Of a stretch of DNA of 64,000 nt, positions 22,894-47,616 are shown piece after piece (position 1 is the stretch's first letter; each line of letters opens with the position of its first letter). The position numbers and the translations under genes were made by a program. The DNA is taken from assembly GCF_021917145.1 (NCBI RefSeq), contig NC_061068.1, positions 7,570,404-7,634,403 on the forward strand. Reading direction: 5' to 3'. The notes under the pieces were generated by a model. The model was not told the origin of the DNA and made no database searches. It saw only the letters and a program-made list of their open reading frames with translations. The stretch is from Hypomesus transpacificus. Its lineage: Eukaryota > Chordata > Actinopteri > Osmeriformes > Osmeridae.

Positions 22894-23425
22894 GTGAGGA
22901 TATTATAATTCTCAACTGTGAGCAGTTGCATAACTGACCAGACGTAGTTATAAAACCTTATCAATAAGGTTGCATGTTTATAGTCTTGAACGCACTCTCT
23001 TAGTTTAAACCAAGCGCGCCGTAATGGATCTAGCAATCTAGTTTATGTCGCCTGCACTGCACTAAACCAAAATATTTTATTTAAATATAACTAACGTGAC
23101 TAGTAAGATGCTGAATGTTGGAGACCGATGGGTTGTCTAAATATAAATGATTGGACTAGATATTATACTTAATTTTTTCGACTGAATTGCCATTTCTGTA
23201 AGTAGGCTACGTTTACCTAAAAAACCCAAGCCTGCTAGGCTACTAGTAGTAGTATTACACAGTATCTGGTTTTTGATTTTGTTGGACTAGCAAGCTTATT
23301 AGTAAACTTTCTAGAAATGGCTTTCACTAAAACATGTATGACAGAATTGCATTGCCAACAAGTGCATGTTTGGATCGTTTTATAAACCTGTTATGTTTTA
23401 TTTTTATAGGCTGGCCATTAAAAAA

Positions 23426-26400
23426 ATGCCTATTCGAGCCTACTGCACCATCTGCTCGGACTTCTTTGATCACTCGAGAGATGTTGCTGCCATCCATTGT
23501 GGGCACACTTTCCACTACGGCTGGTAAGTTAAGTGTCAGACACAGGTTAACCCCCGTCTGCTGCTTAATGATCGAATTTGTAAAATACATTATATTTTGA
23601 AAGTAATTTGAGAGTATAGACCCCTATGTCCATATTTGATTTATATAGTGAATTTATTAACTTTCTCTGATTTCAGTCTTCAACAGTGGTTTCAGACAGC
23701 CCCTCACAAGACCTGCCCCCAATGTAGAAAACAGGTATCTATCTTTATACTCATCTATTCCCCATGTAAACTGTTCTCACATCTCTCACTAAACAATCTG
23801 CCTGTCACAGCACCATTAATCTGTCTTGCTGTGTCTGTGGCTTGCCATCCCACAAAAAAAGTTCTGGTTTCGCCATTTGATGCCACCTAATACCACTTCT
23901 GCTGTGTATTGTGATTCTCCCATAGGTTAGCACGAGACACATTATTAATAAGCTCTTCTTCGATATTGGTGGAGAAGAAGAGAACTCATCCATAGATCCA
24001 GAGAGCTTACAGGTAATACTGAAAGTCTATGTACTAAGTATGTACAATTTACTTTCTAAATAAACCCTCATGTTTGTTAATGTTAAGTATGGTGTTTAAT
24101 TTTATATCAAAAATTGACTTAGCTCTCAGAAATGTCATTTTATTTTCCTCCTTAGAATGAACTGAGTAGATTGAAAGCTACGTTAAGTGCTAACGGTAAG
24201 TACATGGTCAAACAAAAATCCATCACCACTTTTGGCTATGGTGATGCTTGATATGCAATTACATTTGTCTAACACTTTTTCTTGCTGAGTTATATAGAGG
24301 TTTAGCCATTATTAACTCCACTATGTCTGATCCCCAGAGGCTCACTGGAGTGACAGATGTAAAGAGGTAAACAAATTGAAGGAGACTGTGGAGAAGCAAA
24401 AGAAAGACCTGAATAATGTCCGAAAAGAGATTGAAGAAAAAGAGATGCTCTGCTCTGCTCTCAAGGTAAATTGCCATCTGTTTTTTGAGTGTGCTAAATT
24501 CACATGTGGAATAGTGTCAAAGTTATTTTCCAAACCATTCCAAAATATACTTACAACAAGTGTCTTATGTTAAACAGAAACAAATGAAGTACTTGGAAAC
24601 CCAGCAGAAAGAAACACAGGCCGCCAAGGAGGAAGCTCGCAGACTCATGACCAAAATGAAAACTTATGAGAAGTACAGTATCATATAATGAACACACATT
24701 CACCAAGGCACACTGCTCTGTACAGTGTACAATGACGCATTTATACGGCGGATAACTTTTTACTTGTATTATAATTATCCAGATTTGATAATACCCCAGT
24801 TTACTCTCTAGAATCAAATCAATCTGTCTGATTTCAAACTGTTTGTTCAAATGAATGAAGAATAATCCTGGTGCTCTACTAACATAATCTGTCTGACCTC
24901 TCTTTAGTCTTGATGTGTTATTGCAAGGCCAGAGAGCCGAGGTAGAATCTATGATCACAGACATGGGTGTGGGCCAGGCTGCTGTGGAACAGCTCTCCAT
25001 CTACTGCATCTCTCTCAAGAAGTAAGGACCTCCATCTCACCTGCAGCCAGCAAATGAGATCACTGTACACAGGACCTCCAGTATATCTAATGATCCACTG
25101 CCTGTTTTTTGTTTGCCCATGTCAGGGAGTATGACAACCTGAAAGGGAGCCTCAGATCTTCAAATGAAATGTGTGAAAAACTCAAACGAGAGGTTTTTAC
25201 CTCAAACAACAAGGTAGCAATAAGACATGTAGAAATGACCTATTTTTTTACAAGGAAATCTCTATATCGTTGTTGACCTACAGTTGTCTATGCGATGTAA
25301 AAAATGTAATTTTTGTGTCTTGAATAGTCTTGGATGAATAGTGTTTCATGTATCTGCAGTTACAAAAAGCTACTATGGAAATGAACCGTACCAAGGAGGA
25401 TATGAAGGCTGTTCAGAATGACCTAACAGGTGCTGATAAAGAGATCAGTGTAAGGCATTCTGCTGCATTTATGTTTTTTATATAAAAACTGAGTGAATAT
25501 CAGCATAATGCAAAAGATATGTGGTTTATTTGCTGTTTATTTTAATCGTTGGACAGAGTCTAAAAAAGAAAGTGGAAGTTCTTCAAAAGACACTGAGCAC
25601 ACCCACGCGCACAAATGAAGCCCTGAGTCGTCTCGTCTTCGAGAGGTTTGCTGCATCTCTGGAATATCCTCATGCCACAACGTGTTAAGTACATTCATGT
25701 CTAGATGTTTGTGTAAAAGTTACATTTGAATGTCTTTCAGCCCTGCTCCGATGAATCTTAAACAGCCCTATCTTCACCAGCCTGCCAACTGTGAGGACAT
25801 TGACCTAAACATGACCTTTGACATTACCACCCCTGAGGCCGTGAGGCCAGTACAGGTCCCATCCAAAAAGATGCGCCTGGATCCTGGAGTGTGAGTAGGG
25901 TGTCATGGGAATACAAAAGTCCTAGTCATACTTTGTACCTAAATAAGTTTGATAAATTTGATACGGTTCAATTGTGTTGTTTTACAGGTCTTTATCTTCC
26001 AAACAGTGTGAAAGTAGCTCTTCTGGAAGCGAGGTAAGGTCATACATTTCCACCAACAGATTTTTGATCAATTCTCAAATGTTCAAAGTAAGTTTTGTGT
26101 AAATGTGTGGACATGCAATACATCAGCTGGGGTATTGGGTGTTCTACTCAGGTTAGAGACGAAGAGGATCCATTCTTCCGGAACTCGCTCCTCTTCAGGA
26201 AGAAGATGTTTGGTAGCATGTTAGATCCTCAGAGGAGTAGACAAGGGGTGGTATGTGTCACACAATCAGAGGATCCTTCCTTTTACTGTTCTCACCATCC
26301 CTATAATCATACACTCCTACCTATGTCTGTGCTATGGCCCCACTCGCACAAGAACAGGTGTTGTTGTTTTCTTTCAATTGTCTGTTTTGAACCTTATTCT

Positions 26401-26793
26401 GTGATACAATTCTGTTTCAGATGAGGAGTGGCTATGATGGTCTGGGTGGACGGACTAAGTTCATTCAACCTGTATCCTTTTACCCAATAATTTTACTTTT
26501 AAAGGATATCTTCCAGTATACTAGTGCAAGTGATTAGGTTTTTACACATCTAGCTACAGGTTAATGACACATAGTGACTACATCAGGCTGTAACAGGTTA
26601 TATAGCAGGACAGAAAACTACTCCGATCATCATTTGCGTAAGTGCGATTTTAATTCCTTAATGCTCTGCTCTACATAAGTCTCCTTTGTCTGAGATCCGT
26701 CCACTCATCATGAAGGGCAAAAGGAAGAAGGTGTCCCGCCCCGCTCCTCCCAAGCTCCCCAGCTGCCTGACCCTTGACAGTTTCCTGGAATGA
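23426..26793 (+). CDS. traip: TRAF-interacting protein, RING E3 ubiquitin ligase
   Basis: TRAIP ubiquitinates stalled replisomes and converged CMG helicase at interstrand crosslinks and in mitosis. Fifteen coding exons on the plus strand: 23426-23523, 23677-23734, 23926-24012, 24156-24195, 24338-24465, 24578-24672, 24908-25021, 25126-25213, 25360-25449, 25557-25645, 25741-25890, 25988-26033, 26152-26247, 26421-26471, 26680-26793. They give 447 aa; human has 469. The RING lies at about residues 7-52, starting CTICSDFF, with HCGHTFH and CPQC as zinc ligands. A long coiled coil covers about 70-270, including the nearly invariant MGVGQAAVEQL. Further on are the conserved SGYDGLGGRTKFIQP and a basic segment. 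The extreme C-terminus aligns with the human PIP box but has Cys in place of the PIP glutamine (see findings). The start is the first ATG after a TTTATAG acceptor and gives MPIRAYCTIC, matching the family. Confidence 0.95.
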
Positions 26794-28380
26794 ACCCTGA
26801 CTAGTCTATATTCTGTTCTCAGTTTGCGAAATATCTTTGCTTCTGAACTGAATGCTTCTGAAACATTTACAAATTGAAGTGAGAAATCTTCCTTTATGCG
26901 GTGTTCCAAGGGGATTATCAGCATTATTATGTTGATAATATTTCCTGTACACCTGCCTCTATTTTTTGAAATGTTTTTTGTAGATATACTTCTATTATGA
27001 AATTGCATTTTTTTATGTTAAATAAATTATGTTTTCTAATCTTTGTAGTTTGTTGTTGGTCATACATATCAGGCTGTAAACATTCTTAAAAAATGTGCAC
27101 AGTGCAGGTCATCTGGTGCCTGTGTAGTTTTTCTCCTGCAGAGGGTGATGTTTGCATAAATGTTTCACAGGATAAAAGCAAAGACCAAGCTGTACTGTAT
27201 GTAGTGTACATCATGTAAAGGTACATTTTTTCATAATGTCAGTCAACAATAATTTAGTTTCATACACACTTTCTGAAAACCTGAGTGACATTTAATGGCA
27301 AAACAAAATATATAAAAGACAGCAAACAAGTGTTTTGAAGTGATCTACTTCCACAATTAAAATATATTGTAATCCCTCCCCTTAACCTCCATATGCAAGG
27401 AGTGTAAACACAACTGGGTTTAAATCTTTCATGAAAGTTACTTAATAAAATGTTTGTATTTTAATTGTGGGACAAAATGAAATGTCCATATGCTTTTTAT
27501 TAGTAAGAAGTTTGTCTTCCTTTGGGCAATTTAAAAAAATAAAGTTATCTACCTTCTAAGCCACACTTTAAAGACATTATTATAGACAATATGAGGAAAT
27601 GCCATGCATTGTTGCCCATAGTAGTTCTGATTGGGAAGCTTTAGGGAACACTGTATCCTGATTGTGATCACTTGTATCCTGTTTAGAGTGTTGTCAGTTG
27701 TTAGGATTGTCAGAACTGTATTCAATTATCCTTTAATTACCACAGTAGAATAGAAAAACTAGTTTCCCCAATGTAATCAGTAAAAAAATACAGTATTGTC
27801 CATACACACAACACAGACAAAACCATGCAGTGCTGTTTGACATACATAATATACTAGACACAAAATTGTAATTGCATCCATAAGAGATTCCACTAAACAT
27901 CTTCCAGAAGGGTAAAGGTAATTATTTAATTGACCATTTGTAATTGTCCTTGCACAAAATTGCATTATGTGATTGTTACAATCCAAGCAAAGCTGTCTAA
28001 CATGTTCCAAGCAGTCTGTTCAGGATGATGGAGCAGTTCAGTGTGTAGAGGTTCATGAAGAAAGTCCATCAAATCAGATCACCAGTGACGTTGACAGAAA
28101 ACATGCTTATGTTAATGCACAGCTCTTGTGCTGCCCAGTGTTTGGAAAAGATGGTATTCTCTGTATGAGAGATAATTCTCTTTAAAACCAATTGGCAAAG
28201 AACCCACTTCTCCATCATCTTAGGTGTCTGGATGTTCAGTCCTCTTGACCCCAAGGTTATCTGAAGTGATAGAAGACAGATAGAAGATCAATAATGCTAT
28301 AATTCAAATGTAACCATTTATTTAAAATACTTCCCAACAAACCCAGGTTGCAGTGTGCATGGACATCTCCTCAGCTTTAC
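26794..28380. other. Tail-to-tail spacer between traip and grm6
   Basis: This holds the traip 3'UTR (to about 27045), then about 1.3 kb that probably includes the grm6 3'UTR on the other strand. No coding exon was found. A candidate grm6 3' untranslated exon starts at 28260 (see findings). Several minus-strand AATAAA signals occur, for example 28317-28322. Confidence 0.5.
27021..27026 (+). terminator. traip polyadenylation signal
   Basis: AATAAA 228 bp past the traip stop codon, followed about 15-30 bp later by a T/GT-rich stretch (TTTGTAGTTTGTTGTTGG). This is the usual arrangement of a cleavage site. Confidence 0.65.
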
Positions 28381-36529
<8,149 letters not shown>

Positions 36530-37918
36530 AAAGTTCCTGTGTTCAGGGTGAAAGCACCAGGCACCTTAGAATCAATTGGAGGGGAGTGAGAACAAGTGTT
36601 AAGTCAAGAGTTTTATATTATCATAGTCTCAACTAATATGAAGGAAGGATGGGTGATAGGTTATACAGTGAAGTACATGAAAACATCAAAGTAGTTTATT
36701 CCTTTGCAGCAGATAAGTGGTGTTCCATCTGGCTCTGTGACTTGATTTGAAAACTAATATAGCTAAGCTAAATGCTTTTTAATGTACATTTTATATTGTT
36801 TCTGATATTACTACCTTACTCAGGTAGACACTGTTCTGCAGTCAGGATCTTAACTTAGGTATAGCATTGAAAAGAAAGACAATGCAGTACTGCATTTGTC
36901 AACAGAAAATCAGGTTGAATACAATGGTTACCACTTCCTTGTGAGTATTCTAAAAACACAAAACAAATTATAAAGTTAATTAGTTACTGGCGACTGGCAA
37001 ACTTTTTTCACAAAAGGAAAGCTTAGGACATAACTCATTACATTAGTTTGAATTTATATGCTTGCACTTCACTTGACTTATGCTGCTATTTAACTGACTC
37101 TGCAGTAGACTGGAGGTAACTGACAACAGTGACTTTGTCTCAACTCTGAATAGTAGACATCTAGCATTTCACTGTAATGTACGCATTACACATTGTATGG
37201 CGCCCATACAATCAATGGCAATTTTTCATTCTACAGTATTGATTGTGAATAACACAATATAAGAAACAAAGAAAAACAAACAGCTACTTAACAGCAAACA
37301 TACTTTCTCTATGATGACACCAAAATCACTACTACTATAACTACATTTACATATACTCATATTCTAACATTATTATTCTTCAACTGCAAATACACCAACA
37401 TGATAAAAACTCAAACGTTAATCCTGCTGCTAAAGACATTTTATAAATGAATGTAAAATTATCTTAAAAAATCCAAGATCCAAAAGTCCAAGGTGTACAT
37501 CCACTACTTTAAATATAGCTACCACACTGACAATGATGTGGCTGTATATATGATGCATTGCAGAAGTATGGGAACTGTCATTACCTGATCATTCCATGGT
37601 GACTGGTCTTGCTTTGCTCACTTACGTGAGCATTCCGAAACAGACCTCTTCCCATATTCAATATATGATGTTTTGAAGGGCCATTAGTTTGATTCAGGCG
37701 CAAAAAGTCAATCCACTGTCAGGTCAGATACTCATAAACCTTTCACAATGTATGTATATTGCAAAAGAATTGGAAAATATTTTTTTAATTTACAAAAACA
37801 AATCGAAAATGCTGGCTTTCGAGGCTTTAGAGTACAGCATCATGGCACAATCACAGAAAAGTGAAAAAGCACAACATTACGCCAGTGAGATTCTACAAAT
37901 CACTGCCAAATCCTTTAA

Positions 37919-38075
37919 AAGCTCTCTCACTCACTCTCTCTTTCTGTCTGTCCCTCTCTATCTCTCTCTCTCTGCCACTCCCCCTCTGTTGACCCTACTC
38001 ACTCTCCCCTGCTTGTTCTGTCTCCCGCCCTCTCCCTCTCTTTCAGCTGAATACTTTTCTCTCTCTCCCTCTCAG
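37919..38075. repeat. Pyrimidine-rich low-complexity tract
   Basis: The plus strand is about 85-90% C+T here, with many CTCTCT units and short breaks, about 1.4 kb upstream of the grm6 ATG. It gives a long open frame by chance (37689-38087) that should not be read as a gene. Confidence 0.85.
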
Positions 38076-39728
38076 TCAGTGCACTAATGGGCACAGATTG
38101 GGATTATAATGACTGTAGGACTATGAAGAAAGCTCTAGGTGGACTAGCCTATATTCTCCTGTAGCGCAATTTATCCCCCCCCCTTCATGATAGAGTTCCA
38201 TTACTCTGAGAGGAGATTAGATGGGCAGTGATATCATTCACATATTCTGATAAATATACCTATTAATGGCACTGTTCAGTACAGTGAAGAACAGACTAGA
38301 ACAGACTACATTCCTTATTTGATGCAAATAAGACACTTTATATCTTCAGGATCAGTTATCTTAATTCCCATAGTTTACACCTCAATGATTGTTATCAATA
38401 ATTTCCTGTGGATTTCATTAAATACATGTTGTCCCCCACCAGTGATGCAGTTCCCCTCTTGGGTGAGTCTGACTAGAGTGCCCTCTAGAGGCATACGGTC
38501 AACATTACTGTGTGACTAATGCACACACCAATCCAAGGGGATGAATGGGTATGGAAATCACTTCCCATCAGGCCTCTTATCTCTCCCTTTACTACCACTT
38601 TATGTCGTACTAATGAGATGGGTGTTTACTCTGCAGTTTATGACAATCATTCTTTTCCTTCAGTCACAAATTCTAATCCAAACAAGACTGTCACATTTGG
38701 GTGAAATCCGGATTGGGCTACTATTTATTTAATATCAATAGCATATGACAAGTCACATACCACAATGATTCCAAGTACATTTATACAGATGTCTAGTAAT
38801 CTTTAAGAGCAAAGAGGAATGAGAAATAGATACATGGAAAACAGAGAGAGTGGAGATACTCTTGAAAAACTCAATGGTGTTGTATGTGAAAGAGCAAGTG
38901 AGGCTTAACTTATGCCTTTAGGTCGGCTTGAACTTGCATGGCAACAAAAAGGTTTCAGTAGTCTGAAAAAACCCAAAGCACTGGGTCTGTGTTCATATTT
39001 AGTCATCATTGCAATGTACATATCTGAAATGTAAAGGTTTATTATTTGAACAATAGTCAAAAGACTGCATCGTTTATATTTTCTGCTCCATTAAGTGATG
39101 GACAGAATGAAAACCGCAATAGTTTTCTATTTAGGTCATGTTAAGTGGTAATGCTCAAACCAATAAGAGAGAATAAATTGATGGTATTAGTCCAAATAAA
39201 CAGTTTGAAGTCTAATCATTTAAAATAACAGGACACAACGTTATATCTGCTCAAGGCTAAGACATAATAAGGGTGCACTGATCATGACTCATTTATTTTC
39301 ATTAGACAATCCCCTCTCTCCTGCCTTTCCCTTCCCCCTCTCTCATTGATGAGTTCAACCAAGAGGTATAGTGAGCAAGCCCCCTGTAGCACATCACTTT
39401 TCATTGGTTAAGTGGACCCCTAGATGAATCTTTAATTGGTCCTGGGGAGACACTGGTCTAGAGAGCCAGAGGAGAGCAAAGCGTGGACAGAGTTTGGCAT
39501 AACCGACTGCCTTGTGGACTGCAAAGAAAATAGTACGTATCACAGTCACACTGCCTTTTTATTCAGCTAAAATGTAAAAACAGAAGATCCATTGCACAAA
39601 AATTCTCTGGAACTCAAAACCATGCTTACTCAGAGTAGTGGTGGACAGGCATGGTCCACTGAGTTTAAACCCCATTATCATTATTGGTCATCGTAGTTAT
39701 TATACAGTGATAATTGCAGTGATTGTTA

Positions 39729-39734
39729 TTTATT
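39729..39734 (-). terminator. Candidate srpk3-like polyadenylation signal
   Basis: AATAAA on the minus strand, about 390 bp past the kinase stop codon. Another copy lies near 39292. Confidence 0.35.
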
Positions 39735-40119
39735 TGTCCAAAGTCAGAGAAACAGACTGAAAAATGATCTGATATTTCCAAATAATAATCTAATATCCAA
39801 ACTTCTTAAATTGCATTTACATTAAGTTTATGTTTAAGACTTCGGGTACAGCATGCTATGTGGACAGGTCCAGAGTGTCACGCAATCCTCTCAGTCAATT
39901 GACAAGGAAACGGCATCGGAAAACATGTTCTTGCCTGTAATGCTTATACTAGATATTCTCGTTTTCAGCTGTTACTTTCTATGATGACCCCCAAACAGCA
40001 CCCCCCAAACATCACACATGGCTGTAAGAAACCATATTAAATATCAAAGTCTGTTTAGATCCTTTGCAAAGCAGACATGTGCGTGTGTCATCTGAGACAT
40101 GGGTTGAGCAGACTGAGGC

Positions 40120-44224
<4,105 letters not shown>

Positions 44225-47200
44225 GGTCAAATGGATTATGGAGAACGTTGAGTATAGATGTTATGCAGAGATTGCTGGACAGGCAAGTGGCAGGGCAAGA
44301 CAATGTAGATAGTCCTTGACTTGGGTATAAAAAGAGACAATTAGGTAGGTATATTACAGACCAACACTTCCAGAATTTAAGCGTTGTGCTTTACACGTCT
44401 TCTAGTGTTCTATAACACTGTCTGTTATGACATTTAAATAGGACAGCCTATGTGCAAATGTTTATTTTTAGCTTGGTTTCAATGAATGGCATGTCAACGT
44501 AAATAGCTCTTCGAAGCTGGCTAAGTTTATCCAACGTTACTGACTAGCTCGTGTACTCGACTGATTTTTTTTTGTCACTACTTAAACTAGCCAATAGTTT
44601 AGCTTAATTAGTCATTTATATTTAAGAGTCCCAACTAGATTTAGCACTAGGAGTATATGTAAACGATACAGGGGTTTGGGTGGATATGGCACTTGTTCTG
44701 TCCCCAATAAGCACACGAATGGGTTTGTTAAGCTGTATATAATATAACGTATTAATAATTGTATGCTGCTGCTTGTTATCATAATTTAAAGGTCAAATGT
44801 AGCTAGTGTTAGCCATCTAAAAGTACAGACAAAAACTCTGACGTTTGGCGACGACCATGCCGTTGAAGCATACAGTAAAAGCGGTTGCATGGCTTGAGGT
44901 TTCAGCATGGTTCCTACCAATACGATTAAATTATACATGCCAATAATACCAGTGTCATACTTCAACATACTCACAATCAAATGTTGTCCTCCTATTGGTA
45001 GGCTACAGCAAGGAGATTGTTTTGAGTACTCTGTCTGGACGGCGTTCTTTCACACGTTTGTCTTCCGTGCAAGTCTGACCGCAGCTTCGAAAAAATATAT
45101 TAAACATCATTACGCATTATTTTACGCACACAAACGCTTGCTGGACAAAATCATACCATTGGCATAGGCTACACGTTTTCAATGTAATATTTCTTATTTT
45201 TTAAGCCATTGTGACCATGTTTCATAATGTTAAAAACCGTTTACTTGAACAATCAATAACACCGGGCTCATATAGCTTGAGTCTCTGCTCTACACTGCTA
45301 AAAAGATACATGAAACTTTATCCATTATAGCCTCATCCATAGCCTATACCTTTACACAAGCATGTACACGCTTATTAGGCTATTCTTATCATGTCCCCCA
45401 TATTTGTGTCACAATAAATGTTTATCTAAATAAGTTATGAGACAACATGCATATAAATAACTGCATCGTTCAACAATTCAATTCAACATGACTTTAATCT
45501 ATAAAATGAATGCACCCCGTCCATGTTATTCACACAGCATATCCCTCACTTTAAATACAGTGGTCACAGGCATAGAATAAAATGAGTATAGCGGTATACT
45601 TTATGGATAACGATTGACCACTTCTAATCCATCTGCCAAATTCTGCTCAAACCTAGTCCGTCATACACACTAACCAACACTAATCTCCTGCTGGTGCTGA
45701 GAACAGCATGGGATTGTCACACAGAAATACAAAAATGTATTAAGTTTATGAATATACAATATATAGTTGCAATAAATTTGCCTTTGAGCTACATTAATGT
45801 TGGTTTACTTCATAGACATAAGTACATTACCTGAAAAATACATTTACGACCCCCAGTGCACAGCAGTTTGGTCATTGATTTCAGGTTTTACTATCTGGAA
45901 GAACCTCTCACATTAAATACAGAATATGAAAACACCAACATTTGAAACTATACAGTACCACATTCCACAATGAGCTACATACATGAGCAGAAAAAAAACA
46001 TCAGCTACTTAAATAAATCATGACATTCATGACTCTTTTTCCATGAATTAATACAAATCAAATGATCATGGAGGTGAGGCATATGGTGGACTTCACTGCA
46101 ATAATCAATCATTAGGCTGTTGCTTTCAGTAATTCCATTTTCCAATTCCAATTTCATGAAAAAGAATACCCTTGCCCAACATTGATGTCAAACAAATAGT
46201 AGAGTAGAAAAGTAAACAGGCAGTGATAAGATTTAGCATTTAAAGACACATTTATCAATGTAAACTAAATAAAACTGACGTCATATGTGCACAAAAAATG
46301 TTTTAGCTGGCAGGAGACCTGCTCCTGACATCTTTCTATTCTATATAGCCCTATTATTTTTGCACTCCTTCCATTGCTTAATGGGGAGTAAATGTAGAAT
46401 ACAACTGATTCTGTTACATGATATTCCATACAGAAGGTGGTAAGTATGCTACTTATGCTAACATTTTAAAATTTGGTGTTAATTGTATTATTAATATTGA
46501 ATCTACAATATATTAACTACCAAAGAAAATGTGACGCTGTATGTAATCCGTTTGAGCATTTGATACCCTGTTAGCCTTTTACTTTGACCTTAATCTCAGC
46601 CGTTTATTAGGAACAAGAGTGAGGAACAAGCTCCCTAGTCAATACCTTTTGTAACGGGGGTAAGGCATGAAGACTTTAATGTGCCCCATGTGACACAGAC
46701 ACAATTAAGAGAATTTCATTGATAACAGCCCTCATGTATCTTGCCGTACCACTATCCCTTCATTTCAGCAGCCGCAAAATAGATGTTGTGTTTAGACCCT
46801 ATGTACAATGTATAGTACCTGCATTTAAGAGTCACAACCAATGACATCATCGATAACAACTCAATTTCATGAAGTATTTTGACCTACTTTATCTAATTGT
46901 TCATGTTTGCAATAAAAATAATTAAACAAACTATTTAAGGGATAGGTTTTGTTTTTAACACTGAGACAAACATATTCCTAAACATTTATGTTACTTTACG
47001 TCCCTTTAAACAAAGAAATCAAGCAAAAAAGCATTATGACTCGATGGAAAGATGGATACATGATGTGTAATATCCATAAATTTTGTTCAAACATGTTTAA
47101 ACATTCCCTAGCTTGTCTTAATATTAGATGATATGATTCCATATTACATATTGTTGTGTTTCACAAGACAAATGAGAAATAAATTACCTCTTTTATATAA

Positions 47201-47616
47201 CTATAAGTATACTTTATATCTCAGATACAAAATAGCCATTTAGAATACATATACAATATTCTCATTAAAAAAGATACCTTTTTAGAGTTAATAGGAAGGA
47301 TCTTGTTGAGTAGATTTTGCCCAGTAATGCCATACAGTTCTTAGTACTATGTTAGAAGAATATTTTAGTACGCCAACCCAGCTCTAATGCAAATCCTCTT
47401 CAAATTTCTGGAACTTAAGTCAAACTTTGTTGGGCGTACTAAGGCATATAGCAAAATACATTTTGCTCAGCTTTTCAGACTTTATAGCTACAGTTTTGTC
47501 CACAAGTATTTTTCATTGAGGTTAAATGTTTTTATCTGAGGTCACTTTTTCTTCAGCGTGTGTGTTTGTGTGTGTGTGTGTGTCATGTTCATGTTTGATA
47601 ATGTAGATCTGCTTAT
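44225..47616. other. Spacer: srpk3-like upstream region and ccdc120 3' side
   Basis: No coding exon was found. The left part should hold the kinase promoter and any 5'UTR. It includes a perfect MEF2 consensus at 44462-44471 and an E-box-like CAAATG just beside it. The right part is AT-rich and probably includes the ccdc120 3'UTR, but no single polyadenylation site stands out. A short TG run lies near 47566-47582. Confidence 0.45.
44462..44471. promoter_or_regulatory. MEF2 consensus upstream of the srpk3-like gene
   Basis: TTATTTTTAG fits YTAWWWWTAR exactly and lies 238 bp upstream of the chosen ATG. Mammalian Srpk3 is a known MEF2 target in muscle. A single match in AT-rich DNA is weak evidence by itself. 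Confidence 0.4.

Larger units (their letters stand above)
36530..40119. other. Spacer: grm6 upstream region and srpk3-like 3' side
   Basis: No coding exon was found. The region contains a C/T-rich low-complexity tract at 37919-38075 and a pair of inverted CCAAT motifs (ATTGG) at 39403-39407 and 39435-39439 that could belong to a grm6 promoter on the minus strand. The right edge should hold the srpk3-like 3'UTR, with a minus-strand AATAAA at 39729-39734. The grm6 5'UTR structure could not be resolved. Confidence 0.45.

Noticed and set aside
37689-38087. 132-aa plus-strand frame
   Set aside because: Driven by the C/T-rich low-complexity tract, which gives a Ser/Leu/Pro-rich chance translation.
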